Assembly: GCF_000313135.1 (NCBI RefSeq)
Contig: NW_004457302.1
Location: 35,058 to 57,471 of the forward strand
Direction of reading: 5' to 3'
Source: Acanthamoeba castellanii str. Neff
Lineage: Eukaryota > Discosea > Longamoebia > Acanthamoebidae
DNA length: 22,414 nucleotides
Shown here: piece by piece, positions 1-10,216 of the stretch
Numbering within the stretch: the stretch's first letter is position 1
How the letters are laid out: each line of letters opens with the position of its first letter
Position numbers and translations under genes: made by a program
The notes under the pieces: generated by a model
What the model saw: only the letters and a program-made list of their open reading frames with translations
Databases searched by the model: none
What the model was told of the DNA's origin: nothing

Positions 1-3000
1 TCTCATCCCGCGCGTGCTCGATCACATGTACTTCCTCATGGACCAGAGCGAGAAAGCGGTACGCGTCCCTTCTCGATGTGATGCTCAACGCCTTTTGACT
101 TGGTTGCAAGAGCTGACGCCATCTTGCTTGTTTGCACCCAATAGAGCCTGGGCTCAGTGCGCTTTGAGTGTCGCTGCTCGTTCCTCGAGATCTACAAGGA
201 GAAGATCATGGACTTGCTCAATCCCACAATGCTCGACCTCAGCATCCGCGAGGACATCAAGCGCGGCATCTACGTCGAGAACCTTACCGAACAGCCTGTC
301 TCCTCCACCGCAGAGGCGCTTGAGGTGTTGCGGGTTGGCGCCGCCAATCGCCACGTAGCTGCAACGGGCTGCAACGAGTTTTCCAGCCGCTCGCACAGCG
401 TCTTCACCATCACCATCAAGTCCAAGGCACGTCAAGCACTCGTCTGCCCACTGATGAGTGGAACCAGTTTCTTACAACGTTCTACTACGCGCAGGAGGAG
501 AAGAACGGTGTCGTGCAGACCAGATACTCGCGGCTGAACCTGATCGATCTGGCAGGTTCGGAGAGGCAGAAGCTCTCGCAGACAAAGGGCGAACAGCTCA
601 AGGTTCGCACCCCCTCCGTACCGCTGCCAATCATCTTGATCTGCGCTCACTCTTGCTCTTTGTTTGCGTTGGCGCGACATACAGGAAGCGGGACACATCA
701 ATAAATCGCTTGCCCTCCTGGGCAATGTCATCCGAGCCCTTGTCGAGATTGCAGGCGGCAAGCATCGACACGTGCCCTACCGGGACAGCAAGCTCACCTT
801 CCTGCTCAAGGTAAAGGCGTCTCTCCGCTCGTCTCTCCTTCAACCGCTTCTAGGCAAACTCTCTGCAGGCACTCATATTCTGTTCTCTTTTGATAAATAG
901 GATTCGCTGGGCGGTAACTCCAAGACCACAATCATTGCCACCATCAGCCCCCTGGACACGGCCTTCGCGGAGACCCTGTCTACCCTCAAGGTAGACCCCT
1001 GGCCTTCGCACTCTTTTCTCCTTTGGTTCGGGTGGGACTCACTCCTTGTTCCCCGCACCCAGTTCGCGCAAAGGGCCAAGCTGATCCAGAACAAGGCGGT
1101 CGTCAACCAAGATCTCGATGGGGTGCGGTTAACCAGCATTTATCATCTCGTGCCCGTCTCACCGCTATGGCACACGAACTCAACCCTTTAAACCATCTTT
1201 CAGGGGTCCAACTACGCGCAGTACGCCCAGCTGCAGAGGGAGCTGAAGCGAGTGCGAGAGCAGCTGGCAATGGAGAAAGCCCGCAATCAGTTCGCCGACG
1301 CATCAATGGCCGTCGTGCCACAAAACGGCGCGCTGCGGACGAGGAGGAACGACATCACTGCGCAGCCGCTGGCCACCAACCAAGCACAAAACGAGCACGT
1401 GCGCCGTCTCGAAGCCCTTCTGAACCAGCTCAAGAGCTACGAGACGATCGAGGACGAGCGTCGACGACTCAGAGAGGGTAACGCGCACCTGAAGGAGCAG
1501 TGCGCTTCCAAGGACAAGTTCGTCCAGAGCGCGCGGGCGCTCATCAAGTTGCGCGACGCCACCATCGAGTCGCTGCAGAAGAAGACGCCCCGTACCGGTA
1601 CGTCCCCACATCATGGTCTACCTACTCTTCAACGTCTGCTTACGCCTCTTTATATCTATTCAGGACGTTCGGAGAACGAAGCGCTTAGGCAGGAGATCCA
1701 ACAGCTCAAGGCGATGGTGGAAAATCATCCCGAGCTGCTCAAGCACGCCCGCGAGAGTCACAACAGGAAGACGAAGCTGCAGGAGTACAAGCGGCTGTTC
1801 GGCGACAACATGAAGGTCTACTGGGCGGAGATCGGCAAGGCGCAGTACCTGGCCAAGGAGCTCTCCACCTACCTCGAACGGGTCAAGAGCGGCAGCAAGG
1901 GCGGCCAGGCAACTTACGAGGCGCTCCTCGCCTCCCCCGTGGCTTCGACTACCGACAAGAAGCGGGTCGGCTGGGCCGACACGACGGCCACGACCACCGA
2001 GGCGCAGCCCATGAACTGGAGCCTGATCTCCAAGCGACAGAAGACTGTGGAGAGCGATGCGGCGCAGCCGAGCGAGGAGGCCGCTCCTGTCGCCGTGGCC
2101 CGCAAGGCCAGGGACGCGCGGAAGAGCATCGCGTGGTTCAACCACGAGTACGAGGAAGAGCACTCGTGGGACCTCGAAACCAGCACCACCACGCTCGACG
2201 GGGGCAACCACCACAAGGCCGACGAAGAGGCGGCGGAGGGCACCACCACCGGGCTCACCAAGGAGCAGGCGGCGGCTCTGGAGAAGGCGCTGCACGGCCT
2301 GGAGGACAAGCTGCGCGAGGAGCAGATCATGAGGAATCAGATCGAGCTGCTGCTCGAGGAGGAGAAGGCCCGGTCGTCGCTCGAGCTCACCAAGTGGCAG
2401 AGCGAGTTTGCCCTCGCGCAGCAGCAGATCGACGCCCTCGTCCACGAGAAGAACTCGCTCAGCTCCGATCTCACCGTCAAGAACGAGCGGCTGCGCTCCC
2501 TCAACCAAAACTTCCTCATGACCAAGGGCTCGACGGCCGCCTCGTCGTCGTCGTCGGGCTCCATGGGCAGCAGCAAGTCCCGGAGCAGCGACAGCAGCGA
2601 CGAAGAGGAGTTTGGCGATTGGAGCGATGTTCGCAAGGGCTTTGACAACGACGACGACGGTTACGAGCCCGTGAGCCTGCGGAGACTCACCATGGGCGTC
2701 GGACTGCTTCGGCGAGCCAACGCCGCCGCTCAGGGTACGTAATTCTCTTCTCTTCAGCACCCAGCAGTCAATGAGTGTTGTGACTAACGAGCACTTTGTT
2801 TGATTGTTGTGTCACACAGACAAGCAGCAGATGAAGCTTGCCAAGAAGCAGAAGAAGCGCATGGGCAGCTTTGGCGGCGACGGTGGCGATCTGCTCGACG
2901 CAGATGAGGACGACAACAACGTCGCCGCCAAGGCGGCCAAGAAGAGCCGGAAGCAGAACATCAACGAGGTCCGGATGCTCGACCTGGAGAGGCGCCTGGC

Positions 3001-5432
3001 CGAGAAGGAGAACGAGATCGAGCGCCTGCAGGACAAGTTCAACAACATGAAGGAGGAGTACGAGGTGCTCATCGAGGAGAAGCGATTTAGAGAGGAGGAG
3101 GTCTCCTCCGCCACCGCCGCCACCACCACGGCGACGGCCGAGGGCGCCACCACACCGCAGCAGCAGCTCCACGCTGCGCAATTCGTGCACGAGGTCGAGG
3201 AGATGGAGCGGAGGATGAAGGAGCGCAACCTCGAGTACGAACGCGAGGTCATGCGGCTCAGAGAGGACATCGACGACCGCCAGCGCGAGTGGGAAGCCGA
3301 GAGGCAGGAGCGCGACGAGCGCGAGCGCCGGCTTGTCGCCTCGCTCGATGCCGCCGAAGGCGAACGCGCGCTGCGCGAGACCGAGCTCGAGGGCCTGCAC
3401 CGGGAGATCGACGAGGTGCGCGAGGAGATGCGGCGGGAGATCTCGGGCTATGTGAGCAAGATGGGCGAGATGGGGCGCCTCTTTGGCGAGAAGCGGAGGG
3501 AGCTCGAGGAGGAGCACCTTGACCAGCTCCAGCGAGCCCTGGGCGAGCGCGACGAGGCCAGGGCGCAGGCGGCCCAGCAGGCGGAGGCCGGCGAGCGCGT
3601 GGTGGCCGCCCGGGACGAGGAGATCGAGCATCTGACGCGAGAGCTCGAGGCCGCCGAGGCCAAGTCGCAGGAGGTGAGCCGACGCCTGGCCCAGCTGGCC
3701 GACGAGCAGGCCGCCGACTACGAGCGACGGATCGATTCGCTGAACAGGGAGGTCGAGGCCATGCAGCGGCTGAGCGACGGCGAGCTCGCCAAGCTGCAGC
3801 TCGAGCTCGACCGGCGGGCGCTCGAATTCGAGACAGAGAAGGAGCTCACGGCGCAGGAGAAGCGGATGATGCACGACTTTGCCGTGATGAAGGAGGAAAT
3901 CGAGAAGTCCATCAACGAACGAATCGACTACATCAAGCAGATCGAAACGTACGTGCCCAACTCAATCCCAATCTCTCTCCACCACACATGATCTCACCGA
4001 CCTTTCCTCTTCTTCGTTCTTCTTCTTCTTTCACTATAGTCGCCGGCAGGCGGAAAGGCAGGCGCAGGACGAGATCGCGCGCCTCAATGACACGATCACG
4101 CGCATGCAGAAGGACTTCAAGTCTCTCATGCAGGAGAAGCACCAGGTAACGGAAGCGAGGCTCTCAACATCATATAATGAGTCAAAAGAGTCGGGGTGAA
4201 GGTGAGTGGTGCTGACGGCCTCTTCTCTTCTCTTCTCTTCATTTTTCTTCTTTCGACCAGCTGGAGGCTCGCGTCGAAGAGCTGGTGCTCATCAATGGCA
4301 AGCTCACCGGGCACCAGAACCTCAACCAAAAGATCCAGCACCACGTGAAGGTGAAGCAGGAGAACAACTCGCTTAAGATCGTACGCCTCGCCTTTGCGTC
4401 ATCATCATCATCATCATCATCATCATGTGTCAGCTTTAATGGTTCTCACTAACCTCTTCTCGTTCGCAACAACAGCAACTCCAAAAGCTGAAGAAGGAGC
4501 TAGACCGCACCAAGAGCGAGCTTGCCAAGTTCAGGCCGGAGGGGTCCGTTGACCTGGCCGCAGACGAGGACGAGGAGGAGAAGCTCAAGAAGCAGCTCGC
4601 CCAGCAGGAGGAGGTCATCGGCGCCCTCGACGCGCAGCTCAAGGCCCTGCGCGGCCAGCTGAGCTCCCTCTACAACGCACACATCGGCTCCACCACCGCG
4701 ACCTTGACGGGCGGCGACGCTGTCTCGTCAGACGAGACGACGGAGGCCGAGGACGCGTCGTTCTCGTTCGAGGTCGTGCTCGATCAGCTGGGCCTGAAGC
4801 TCAAGGGCATGTCGCAGGAGATCAGCGATCTCCACTTCAAGAAGCTGCTGCTCGAGCGCGAGAACGCCCTCTACGCCAAGAAGAGCCAGCACGGCCTCGG
4901 CTTCTCTTCTTCTTCGGCCACGACCGCCGCTTCTACCGCCGAGCCCGTTGTTCCTTCGTCTGCGCCGACGTCATCTTCATCTTCTTCTTACATCCCCGCA
5001 TCCTCTTCTTCCTCTACTTCGACGTCGTCACACGCCTTGGCGGACGTCACCAATTTTGAGTTCAACGCTTCGCCCGCGTCGTCGTCGCCCACGATCGCCT
5101 TTAAGGAGGCCGCCACCACCAAGGCCGCGACCAAGCCAGCCACCACCGCCGCGACGGCAACTGTACATAACGCCGACAAGGAGAACGCCGTGGCTGTCGC
5201 CACCACCAAGGAGAAGCCGAGCCGAAGCGGCAGCCGACGAGAGCCGCGAGGAGAGGCCAAGGAGCGCGGCGCGACAGCGACGGACAGCAGCAGCAGCAAG
5301 CGGAGGCCCAGGGAGGAGCGCGAGGCCGCAGCGTCGGGGAGCAGCGGCTCAGGGACGGGAGGCGGCAAGGAGCGGCGCGTGCGAATGGCCGTTCTGCAGC
5401 GCACCCTCTCCTCCGCCTCCAACCGGCCATAG
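1..5432 (+). CDS. Kinesin-12 (KIF15/PAKRP-like) motor protein, 5'-truncated by the window
   Basis: This is a plus-end-type mitotic kinesin with a motor domain and a very long coiled coil. Exons: 2-58, 145-426, 495-602, 685-810, 901-990, 1063-1122, 1204-1597, 1664-2734, 2820-3948, 4040-4145, 4261-4380, 4476-5432, giving 1,499 residues in frame. The P-loop half of the motor lies outside the window. Visible motor motifs are switch I NEFSSRSH (373-396), switch II DLAGSE (546-563), [13 protein letters not shown] before 810, and the neck [14 protein letters not shown]. The neck and the downstream HPELLKHA block (from 1726) match the kinesin-12 family pattern. Exon 9 is almost pure heptad coiled coil. 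The tail is Ser/Thr/Ala-rich and basic, and carries a KEN tripeptide at 5178-5186. The second intron is GC-AG (427-494). The intron at 1598-1663 is 66 nt, in frame and stop-free. The subfamily call is good; the exact orthologue is inferred. Confidence 0.9.
4399..4426 (+). repeat. (TCA)9 microsatellite in a kinesin intron
   Basis: Nine perfect TCA units lie in the kinesin intron 4381-4475, just upstream of its acceptor region. It is a simple tandem repeat with no coding role in the model. Confidence 0.9.
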
Positions 5433-5630
5433 AGAAGAAGAAGAAGAACGTCGTGCGCGACATCAACAAGTACTTGCTCACACAACCACGTTTCGAAACA
5501 AATACAACCTCTGTACACTTGATCCCCGTGACGGCAAAACGAAAACGCCCAACCCGGTATCGCCGAAAAGAACACCACAAAAAACTGGCTTGGCGGCGTT
5601 TGTGTCTCTTTACCACCACCAGATCTGAAG

Positions 5631-6083
5631 ATGAGCGACCCCACCAAGTTTGCAGAGCCTGTGACGTCCTTCGACGTGCACATCTACTTCTTCCAGGGCA
5701 GTGAGCGGAGCGTGCAGTCGGCCGCTCGACTGCGCGAGGAGATCCTCCAGACCTTTCCTGACTTCGAGGTCTACAAACTGCACACCACCCCCATAGGTAT
5801 GCAATCATCCTCGCCGACAAATCAGTATTGATCTGATGATTTTCGTGCAAACGATAATGCGAGTGCAGGTCCGCACCCAACGGGCATGTTTGAGGTGGAC
5901 CTGCGCACGCCCCAGCAGTTCGCGCAGTTGGTGCCGTGGCTCGTGACGCGACGCGGCGAGCACAGCGTGCTCATCCACCCGCACACGGGCGATGGGCTGC
6001 GCGACCACACCGTCAACGCCATCTGGCTCGGCGACAAGGTGCCCCTCATCCTCGACGTCCTCCGACCACGAACCCAGCAGTGA
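5631..6083 (+). CDS. DOPA 4,5-dioxygenase family protein
   Basis: A 126-residue protein from two exons (5631-5796 and 5869-6083) joined in phase 1 across a 72-nt intron. The family contains small vicinal-oxygen-type extradiol dioxygenases that cleave DOPA-like catechols, plus many uncharacterised relatives. Family-typical pieces are DVHIYF with His17, GPHPTGMFEV with His58 (assembled across the splice), VPWLV, the block HSVLIHPHTGDGLRDHT (His87, His92, His94, His102) and AIWLGDKVPL. The length is normal for the family. The ATG at 5631 gives the complete domain with no extra N-terminus and no targeting signal, so a cytosolic location is likely. It lies 198 bp after the kinesin stop on the same strand, but there is no reason to think they are co-regulated. 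The family call is firm; the substrate is unknown. Confidence 0.85.
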
Positions 6084-6189
6084 GCACACAAAGAGAGAGA
6101 GAGAGAACAACATGTCAAGCAGAAGACAAGCAAACGTGTAGAGGTTTCGATATTTTGCTACAAACAAAACAGCATTTCTTGTTGGCCTT

Positions 6190-8360
6190 CTACGTCGTCT
6201 TCTGTGCGTTTGCGTGGAGGGTGCGGTAGCACTCGAGCGAGGAGCACAGGGGCCGGTGGTCCCTGCTGAGGTAGGCCCTCGCGCCGTGGCACACCACGCA
6301 CTCGCTTCCAGGCCTGCAGTGGGGCCACACAGGTCAACACCAGGCGGTAGGAATGTCATGATGATAATGATAATGACGATGATGACGACGACGATGATAA
6401 TGAAGAGGCAGCAGGGCACGTACACTGTACGACTGGAGGTGGGAAGGGCGAGGGTGAGATCGACGGCTGGTTCGTCGGGGAACGAACACGAGGCCTCTGC
6501 CGCCTTGGACACGTAGCGGATGCTCGGTACGCCCAGCGTCCGCTCCGGCTGTGGTGTGGCATCCGTGGCTGGTGAGTCGAGTCGTGTGCGGTGGTTGTGC
6601 GTGTGGCGTGTGGCGTGTGGCGTGTGGCGTGTGGCGTGTGGCGTGTGGCGTGTGGCGTGTGGCGTGTGGCGTGTGGCGTGTGGCGTGTGGCGTGTGGCGT
6701 GTGGCGTGTGGCGTGTGGCGTGTGGCGTGTGGCGTGTGGCGTGTGGCGTGTGCGTTCGTACCTTCGTGCCCTGCTCGTCCTTCTTTTGCGTGGTTCGAGA
6801 GAGTAGCTTCCGCACCGTCAGTTCCTGTGTGCCCAAACACGACACGACACGACACGACACGACAAGCCTGTGTGAGCACAACAATCCTTCCCGGCTCCTC
6901 ACAGCATGGCCGCCGCCAAACGAAGGAGGCCGTGTAGTGCAAACCTTCTCCTCCTCGGCCTGTCGTTGCTGTTGCCGCTTGCGTCGGAGGGCACTCTCGG
7001 CCTTCTTCTGCTGCTCTTCCTCCGTCACCGCCTTCTTCGCCTTGCTCCCTGTCGTCGTGTGCGGCGGTGTGGTGCGTGTGCGGTGTGTGTGTGCGTGCGT
7101 GCGTGCGGTGTGGTGTGTGTGTCGTGTGTGTGTGTGTGGTTGGTCGTGAGGGACTTTGCAGTGTGGGAAAAGCGGGGCGTAGTGGTACCCATGGGCAGGG
7201 AGAGGAGGAGCTGCTCGTCGGGTTCGCCGCGGTCGCGCCGGTCGATAATGGCCCTCTGTCGGCTCGTGAGGCGCTGCTGGGGCAGCGCCTGGAACACCCC
7301 AAACTCGCCCTCCTCGTCCTCCTCTTCATCCACCACCAACGAATCCGCCTCGTCTTCCTCCTCCTCCTCCTCCCCATTGCTCTCGTCTTCTTGTTCGTCG
7401 TCGACGTCGACGTCGACATCATCAGAACTCTCCTCCTTCTCCACGTCCGACTTGGCTTCGTCGCCGCTGTTCTGCTGCTGCAGCGGTTGGTCATCGTCGT
7501 CGTTGTCGTTGTTGTTGTCGCCCACGATGTCGATCTCCTCTTCGGCCTTGCGCTTGGTGCCCCGGTTTTGCGCTCCCCCGCTGCTGCTTGCCGCGGCGGC
7601 AGGCGGCTTCCGTCGGTTGCTCTGGCGCGGCGGCGGCGAGGGCATCTCCTCCGCCTGGTGCAGCTCGATCAGGCTAGTGCGTGCGTGCGTGTGATCGTGT
7701 GTGTGTCTTGTGTCGTGTGCATGTGTGTCGTGCGGGTGCGACGTACCGCTTCCTTGCGTCGGCGCTTGCGCGGGTTAGGGTCCTCCTCTACCTCCGCAGC
7801 TTTTTCGACGGGCCGCTTGCGTCCGCCCTTCGCAGGCGAGGCCTCGTCTGGCTTGCTGTTGCGAGTGCTGCTCCTCGTCTAACGGTGAGCACAGGAGAGA
7901 TCAACACGAAGCAGCAGCAGAAGAAGATGTCACAATCGATGTAGCATCGATGTGGCCACAACAACATGGAAGGCCTGGTCCGTACTCGTGTGGCGGCAGC
8001 TTCTTCAGCTGCTTCGATGCGTGCCAGAGTGCTGCGCTTGGCTCGGGAGCCGCGGCGTGGGGCCGGCTTCTCCTCTTCTTCTTGAGCATCCTCCAAACCG
8101 CTGGTGCCATCTTCTTCGTCTTTTGCATGCAGATCTACATAAAATTCGTCCTCCTCTTCCTTCTTTGATGCTTTGTTGCCCTTCTTCGACCCGCTTCCTT
8201 TCTTTTTACTGTTCTTGCTGGGCGTGCTGCCCTTCTTCTTTGATGAATTACTCGATTTCACTTTCTTACTATTCGTTTCAGCCAGACTGCTTGACGGCGT
8301 CTCTTCCTGCTGTGCTGCCTTAGAGCTGCGCGTTGATCGCCTTCTCTCCGCCATGCTCAT
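6190..8360 (-). CDS. INO80 complex subunit B / IES2-like (PAPA-1 region plus C-terminal HIT-type zinc finger)
   Basis: A nuclear subunit of the INO80 chromatin remodeller by family. Exons on the minus strand: 8360-7986, 7878-7747, about 7654-7189, 7048-6945, 6824-6762, 6548-6424, 6313-6190; 462 residues. The N-terminus is Lys/Ser-rich with basic nuclear-localisation-like runs (PRKRRRKE). Exon 3 is very acidic and ends with the IES2-like LTSRQRAIIDRR. Exon 4 has the PAPA-1 signature VTEEEQQKKAESALRRKRQ, continued by LTVRKLL in exon 5. Exon 6 gives PSIRYVSKAAEASCSFP. Exon 7 gives the finger CVVC...CSSLECYRTLH, then stop. The middle CxxC pair of a full HIT finger is missing. The exon-3 acceptor is the least certain junction: 7654 keeps phase 0, while an AG at 7674 would not. 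The start could be either of two adjacent Mets (8360 or 8354). The gene converges with the dioxygenase, 106 bp away. Confidence 0.82.
6601..6754 (+). repeat. Heptamer satellite (GTGTGGC)21 in an INO80B intron
   Basis: Twenty-one perfect GTGTGGC units run from 6601 to 6747, followed by one variant GTGTGCG unit. The array fills most of the INO80B-like intron 6761-6549, which at 213 nt is the longest intron found here. Seven is not a multiple of three, so the unit is open in all six frames and generates long spurious ORFs on both strands. Shorter copies of the same unit occur at 16979-17005. Confidence 0.97.
6838..6863 (+). repeat. (ACACG)5 pentamer array in an INO80B intron
   Basis: Five tandem ACACG units lie in the intron 6944-6825, immediately upstream (on the transcribed strand) of the acceptor at 6825. 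The same motif family recurs in introns near 8866 and 12861. Confidence 0.85.
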
Positions 8361-8474
8361 TGCCTCAATGAATGCAAGTCGCTTGTTGGCGTAATCATAG
8401 AAAAAGAAAGAAAAAAACACAGGAAAAGAAGCTCTACGCACTAAGCATCAAGCTGAAGATGCGTGTGTCGTCAT

Positions 8475-10216
8475 CTAGAGCGGCCGCTGCACGACGGTGG
8501 AGCCCAGCAGGCCGGCCTCTTGGAGAGTCTGCGACTCGTTGGCCAGGACGCGGACGGGCAGGGTGGTCTGCAGCTGGTAGGCCACCCTCTTGGGCAGGGC
8601 CGCGTCGACGAAGCCACGCAGGTCGCCCACCGTGTGCGTGTGGTTGAACTTGGCCACCAGGCGCGTGCCGTCGTGCAGTCGGATCTGCACGCTCGTCGTC
8701 GGCTGCGTATCGTCCACCACCAGCGGCCTTCGCGGCGCGCTGCTTGCCGTGGTTGCCGCCGGCGCCGGCGCAGAACTGGGCCTGTGCACACACAGCGTTG
8801 GTCGCAATCAGTCTCGCGCGACACGGCACCCGCACTACCGCACAACACACACACACACACACCGCACGACACGACACACGCGGGGTAGATCACGACATAT
8901 CACGTTATGCTGTGTCGGGAGGGAACACAAGCGTACCCGCCAAGGCGCTGGCCGGCGCCAGCGAAAGGAGTGATGACCTTGGGCGGCGGGACGTAGTCTT
9001 CACTCTTCTTATCCATCAGATTGACCGACAGCGGGCGGCCTCGCGCCTCCCTCTCCAGCTCGGCGGGCGCGATACTGTGGTGCGCGCCAGGGCACAGGCT
9101 CTCGTCAGGTTCCATTCATCAACAGCACCACCAGGCGAGTGTTCTAAAGTTACCCCTTGTTGATGTCGTTCAGGAACTCGGCGTTGGCGGGGTCGGTGTA
9201 GCTACGGAGGGGTCCACCGTCGACGGTGAAGCCTTGTCGGTAGAAGACGAGAGAGCGCGTGACCGGTCCCTTCTCCTCCCGCTCTGCCGCGGCGCGGTCC
9301 TCCCTGGGCACGATCTTCTCGCTCGGCTTCGTCTCGTCGCCCAGCCGGTAGCCTGCACCCATCACCACCACCTCGTTCAACAAGACGAACAGTTGCCACG
9401 CTACACACTCGAGGTTGGCACCCGTACCAGAGCCGACAAAGACGGGCCTGGATGGCGCAGCAGCGGGCTGCTCGGGAGGGGCCTCCGCTCCTCCGTGCCT
9501 GTAGGAGCAAGAGGAGATGTAAGCACTTACATCTACATCATTACATATATGGCCTACATAGGTCTCTACACGAGGTGCTGTTGTTCAGTTGAGACGCTGT
9601 GTGGCGCTACGTACTTGCGCGCGTTCTCCATGAGCTCGGAGACGATGTCGTGGCTGGAGCCCGAGGGCGGGGCCTTGGGGTCGCGCACCACCATGCCGCT
9701 GGCCTTGCCGCCCGTGTAGAAGTCCTGGCCCTCCTCCTCGGCGTCGTCTCCGCCCAGGTCGGAGAAGCCGCGAATCCCGCCCCTTGCGTAGACGCCCAAA
9801 CGAGTCAGTGCACTGGTGTTGCTACGCGCTACTCGATGCACGAAGAAGATGAAGATGAAGATGAAGATGAAGATGAAGATGGGAGGGAAGTAGTACCGCT
9901 GAGGTTGGGACCTGGCAGGCCTGGGAGCGGCCGACGTGGCGGGAGGCGCATGGCCGCCAGCTACAGCTTGACCGCTGCCGCCAGCAGGAGCGACCGTGGG
10001 CTGCCCTCCACTTTCGAAGAACATCTCTGTGGCCGCCTGTGGGATGGACTACATGAGGAACGAAGTGCGTACAGATTGATGCAACTGCACGCAGCAGGGC
10101 AAAGAAGGGCGTACGCTTATGTCCCAGCCACTCGATTCGAGGTAGAATTTGCTGGTATCGGCATCAGCCCCCGTAACGTTTTGAAACTCCTTGATCACCT
10201 CTGCAGTGGACGTCAT
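8475..10216 (-). CDS. p47/UBXN2/Shp1-type CDC48 (p97) cofactor: UBA, SEP and UBX domains
   Basis: An adaptor that links the CDC48/p97 ATPase to ubiquitylated cargo. Exons: 10216-10115, 10036-9897, 9782-9615, 9498-9428, 9352-9154, 9074-8937, 8781-8475; 374 residues, close to human p47. The N-terminal UBA-like fold (about 1-45) contains FQNVTGADAD and YLESSGWDIS. A linker carries RGFSDLGGDD and DFYTGGKASG as in p47. The SEP domain (about 190-255) contains LVFYRQGFTVDGGPLRSY and ends PAELEREARG. It is followed by the p47-like FAGAGQRLGG. The UBX domain (about 300-373) contains VQIRLHDGTRLVAKFNHTHTVGDL and finishes QEAGLLGSTVVQRPL. The p97-contact loop reads TLPVR where animal p47 has a TFPNK-type loop. 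The 114-nt intron 9896-9783 is stop-free and in frame. The stop is 114 bp upstream of the INO80B-like ATG on the same strand. Confidence 0.93.
8837..8880 (+). repeat. CA / CACGA low-complexity tract in a p47 intron
   Basis: (CA)n followed by CACGACACGACACACG inside the intron 8936-8782. The transcribed strand is GT-rich. Confidence 0.8.
9845..9880 (+). repeat. (GAAGAT)6 hexamer array in a p47 intron
   Basis: Six perfect GAAGAT units lie within the intron 9896-9783, near its donor side. On the transcribed strand this is a pyrimidine-rich ATCTTC array. Read in the host frame it would encode alternating Phe and Ile. Confidence 0.95.

Noticed and set aside
1660..2760. 366-codon minus-strand ORF, and a 368-codon one at 2768-3874
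   Set aside because: They are antisense to kinesin exons. Their Leu/Val/Gly/Arg-rich composition is the expected shadow of Glu/Lys/Gln-rich GC-biased coiled-coil codons. The kinesin frame has family motifs; these do not.
4948..5628. ORFs over the kinesin tail in other frames (+226 codons, -231 and -259 codons)
   Set aside because: Arg/Pro-rich or Ser/Ala shadows of low-complexity tail sequence, without conserved motifs.
6601..6754. Possible CRISPR array
   Set aside because: The unit is a seven-base perfect tandem with no spacers, inside a eukaryotic intron.
6334..7494. 386- and 407-codon minus-strand ORFs with His-Ala-Thr-Arg-His-Thr-Pro repeats, and plus-strand Val-Trp-Arg-Val-Ala-Cys-Gly ORFs
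   Set aside because: They are produced by the heptamer satellite, which lacks stops in all six frames, and they run through introns of the INO80B-like gene.
8478..8486. NotI-like GCGGCCGC next to TCTAGA at the p47 stop, as possible vector or cloning sequence
   Set aside because: It is inside and just after the natural UBX C-terminus (VVQRPL) and the frame is continuous, so chance in a GC-rich genome is enough.
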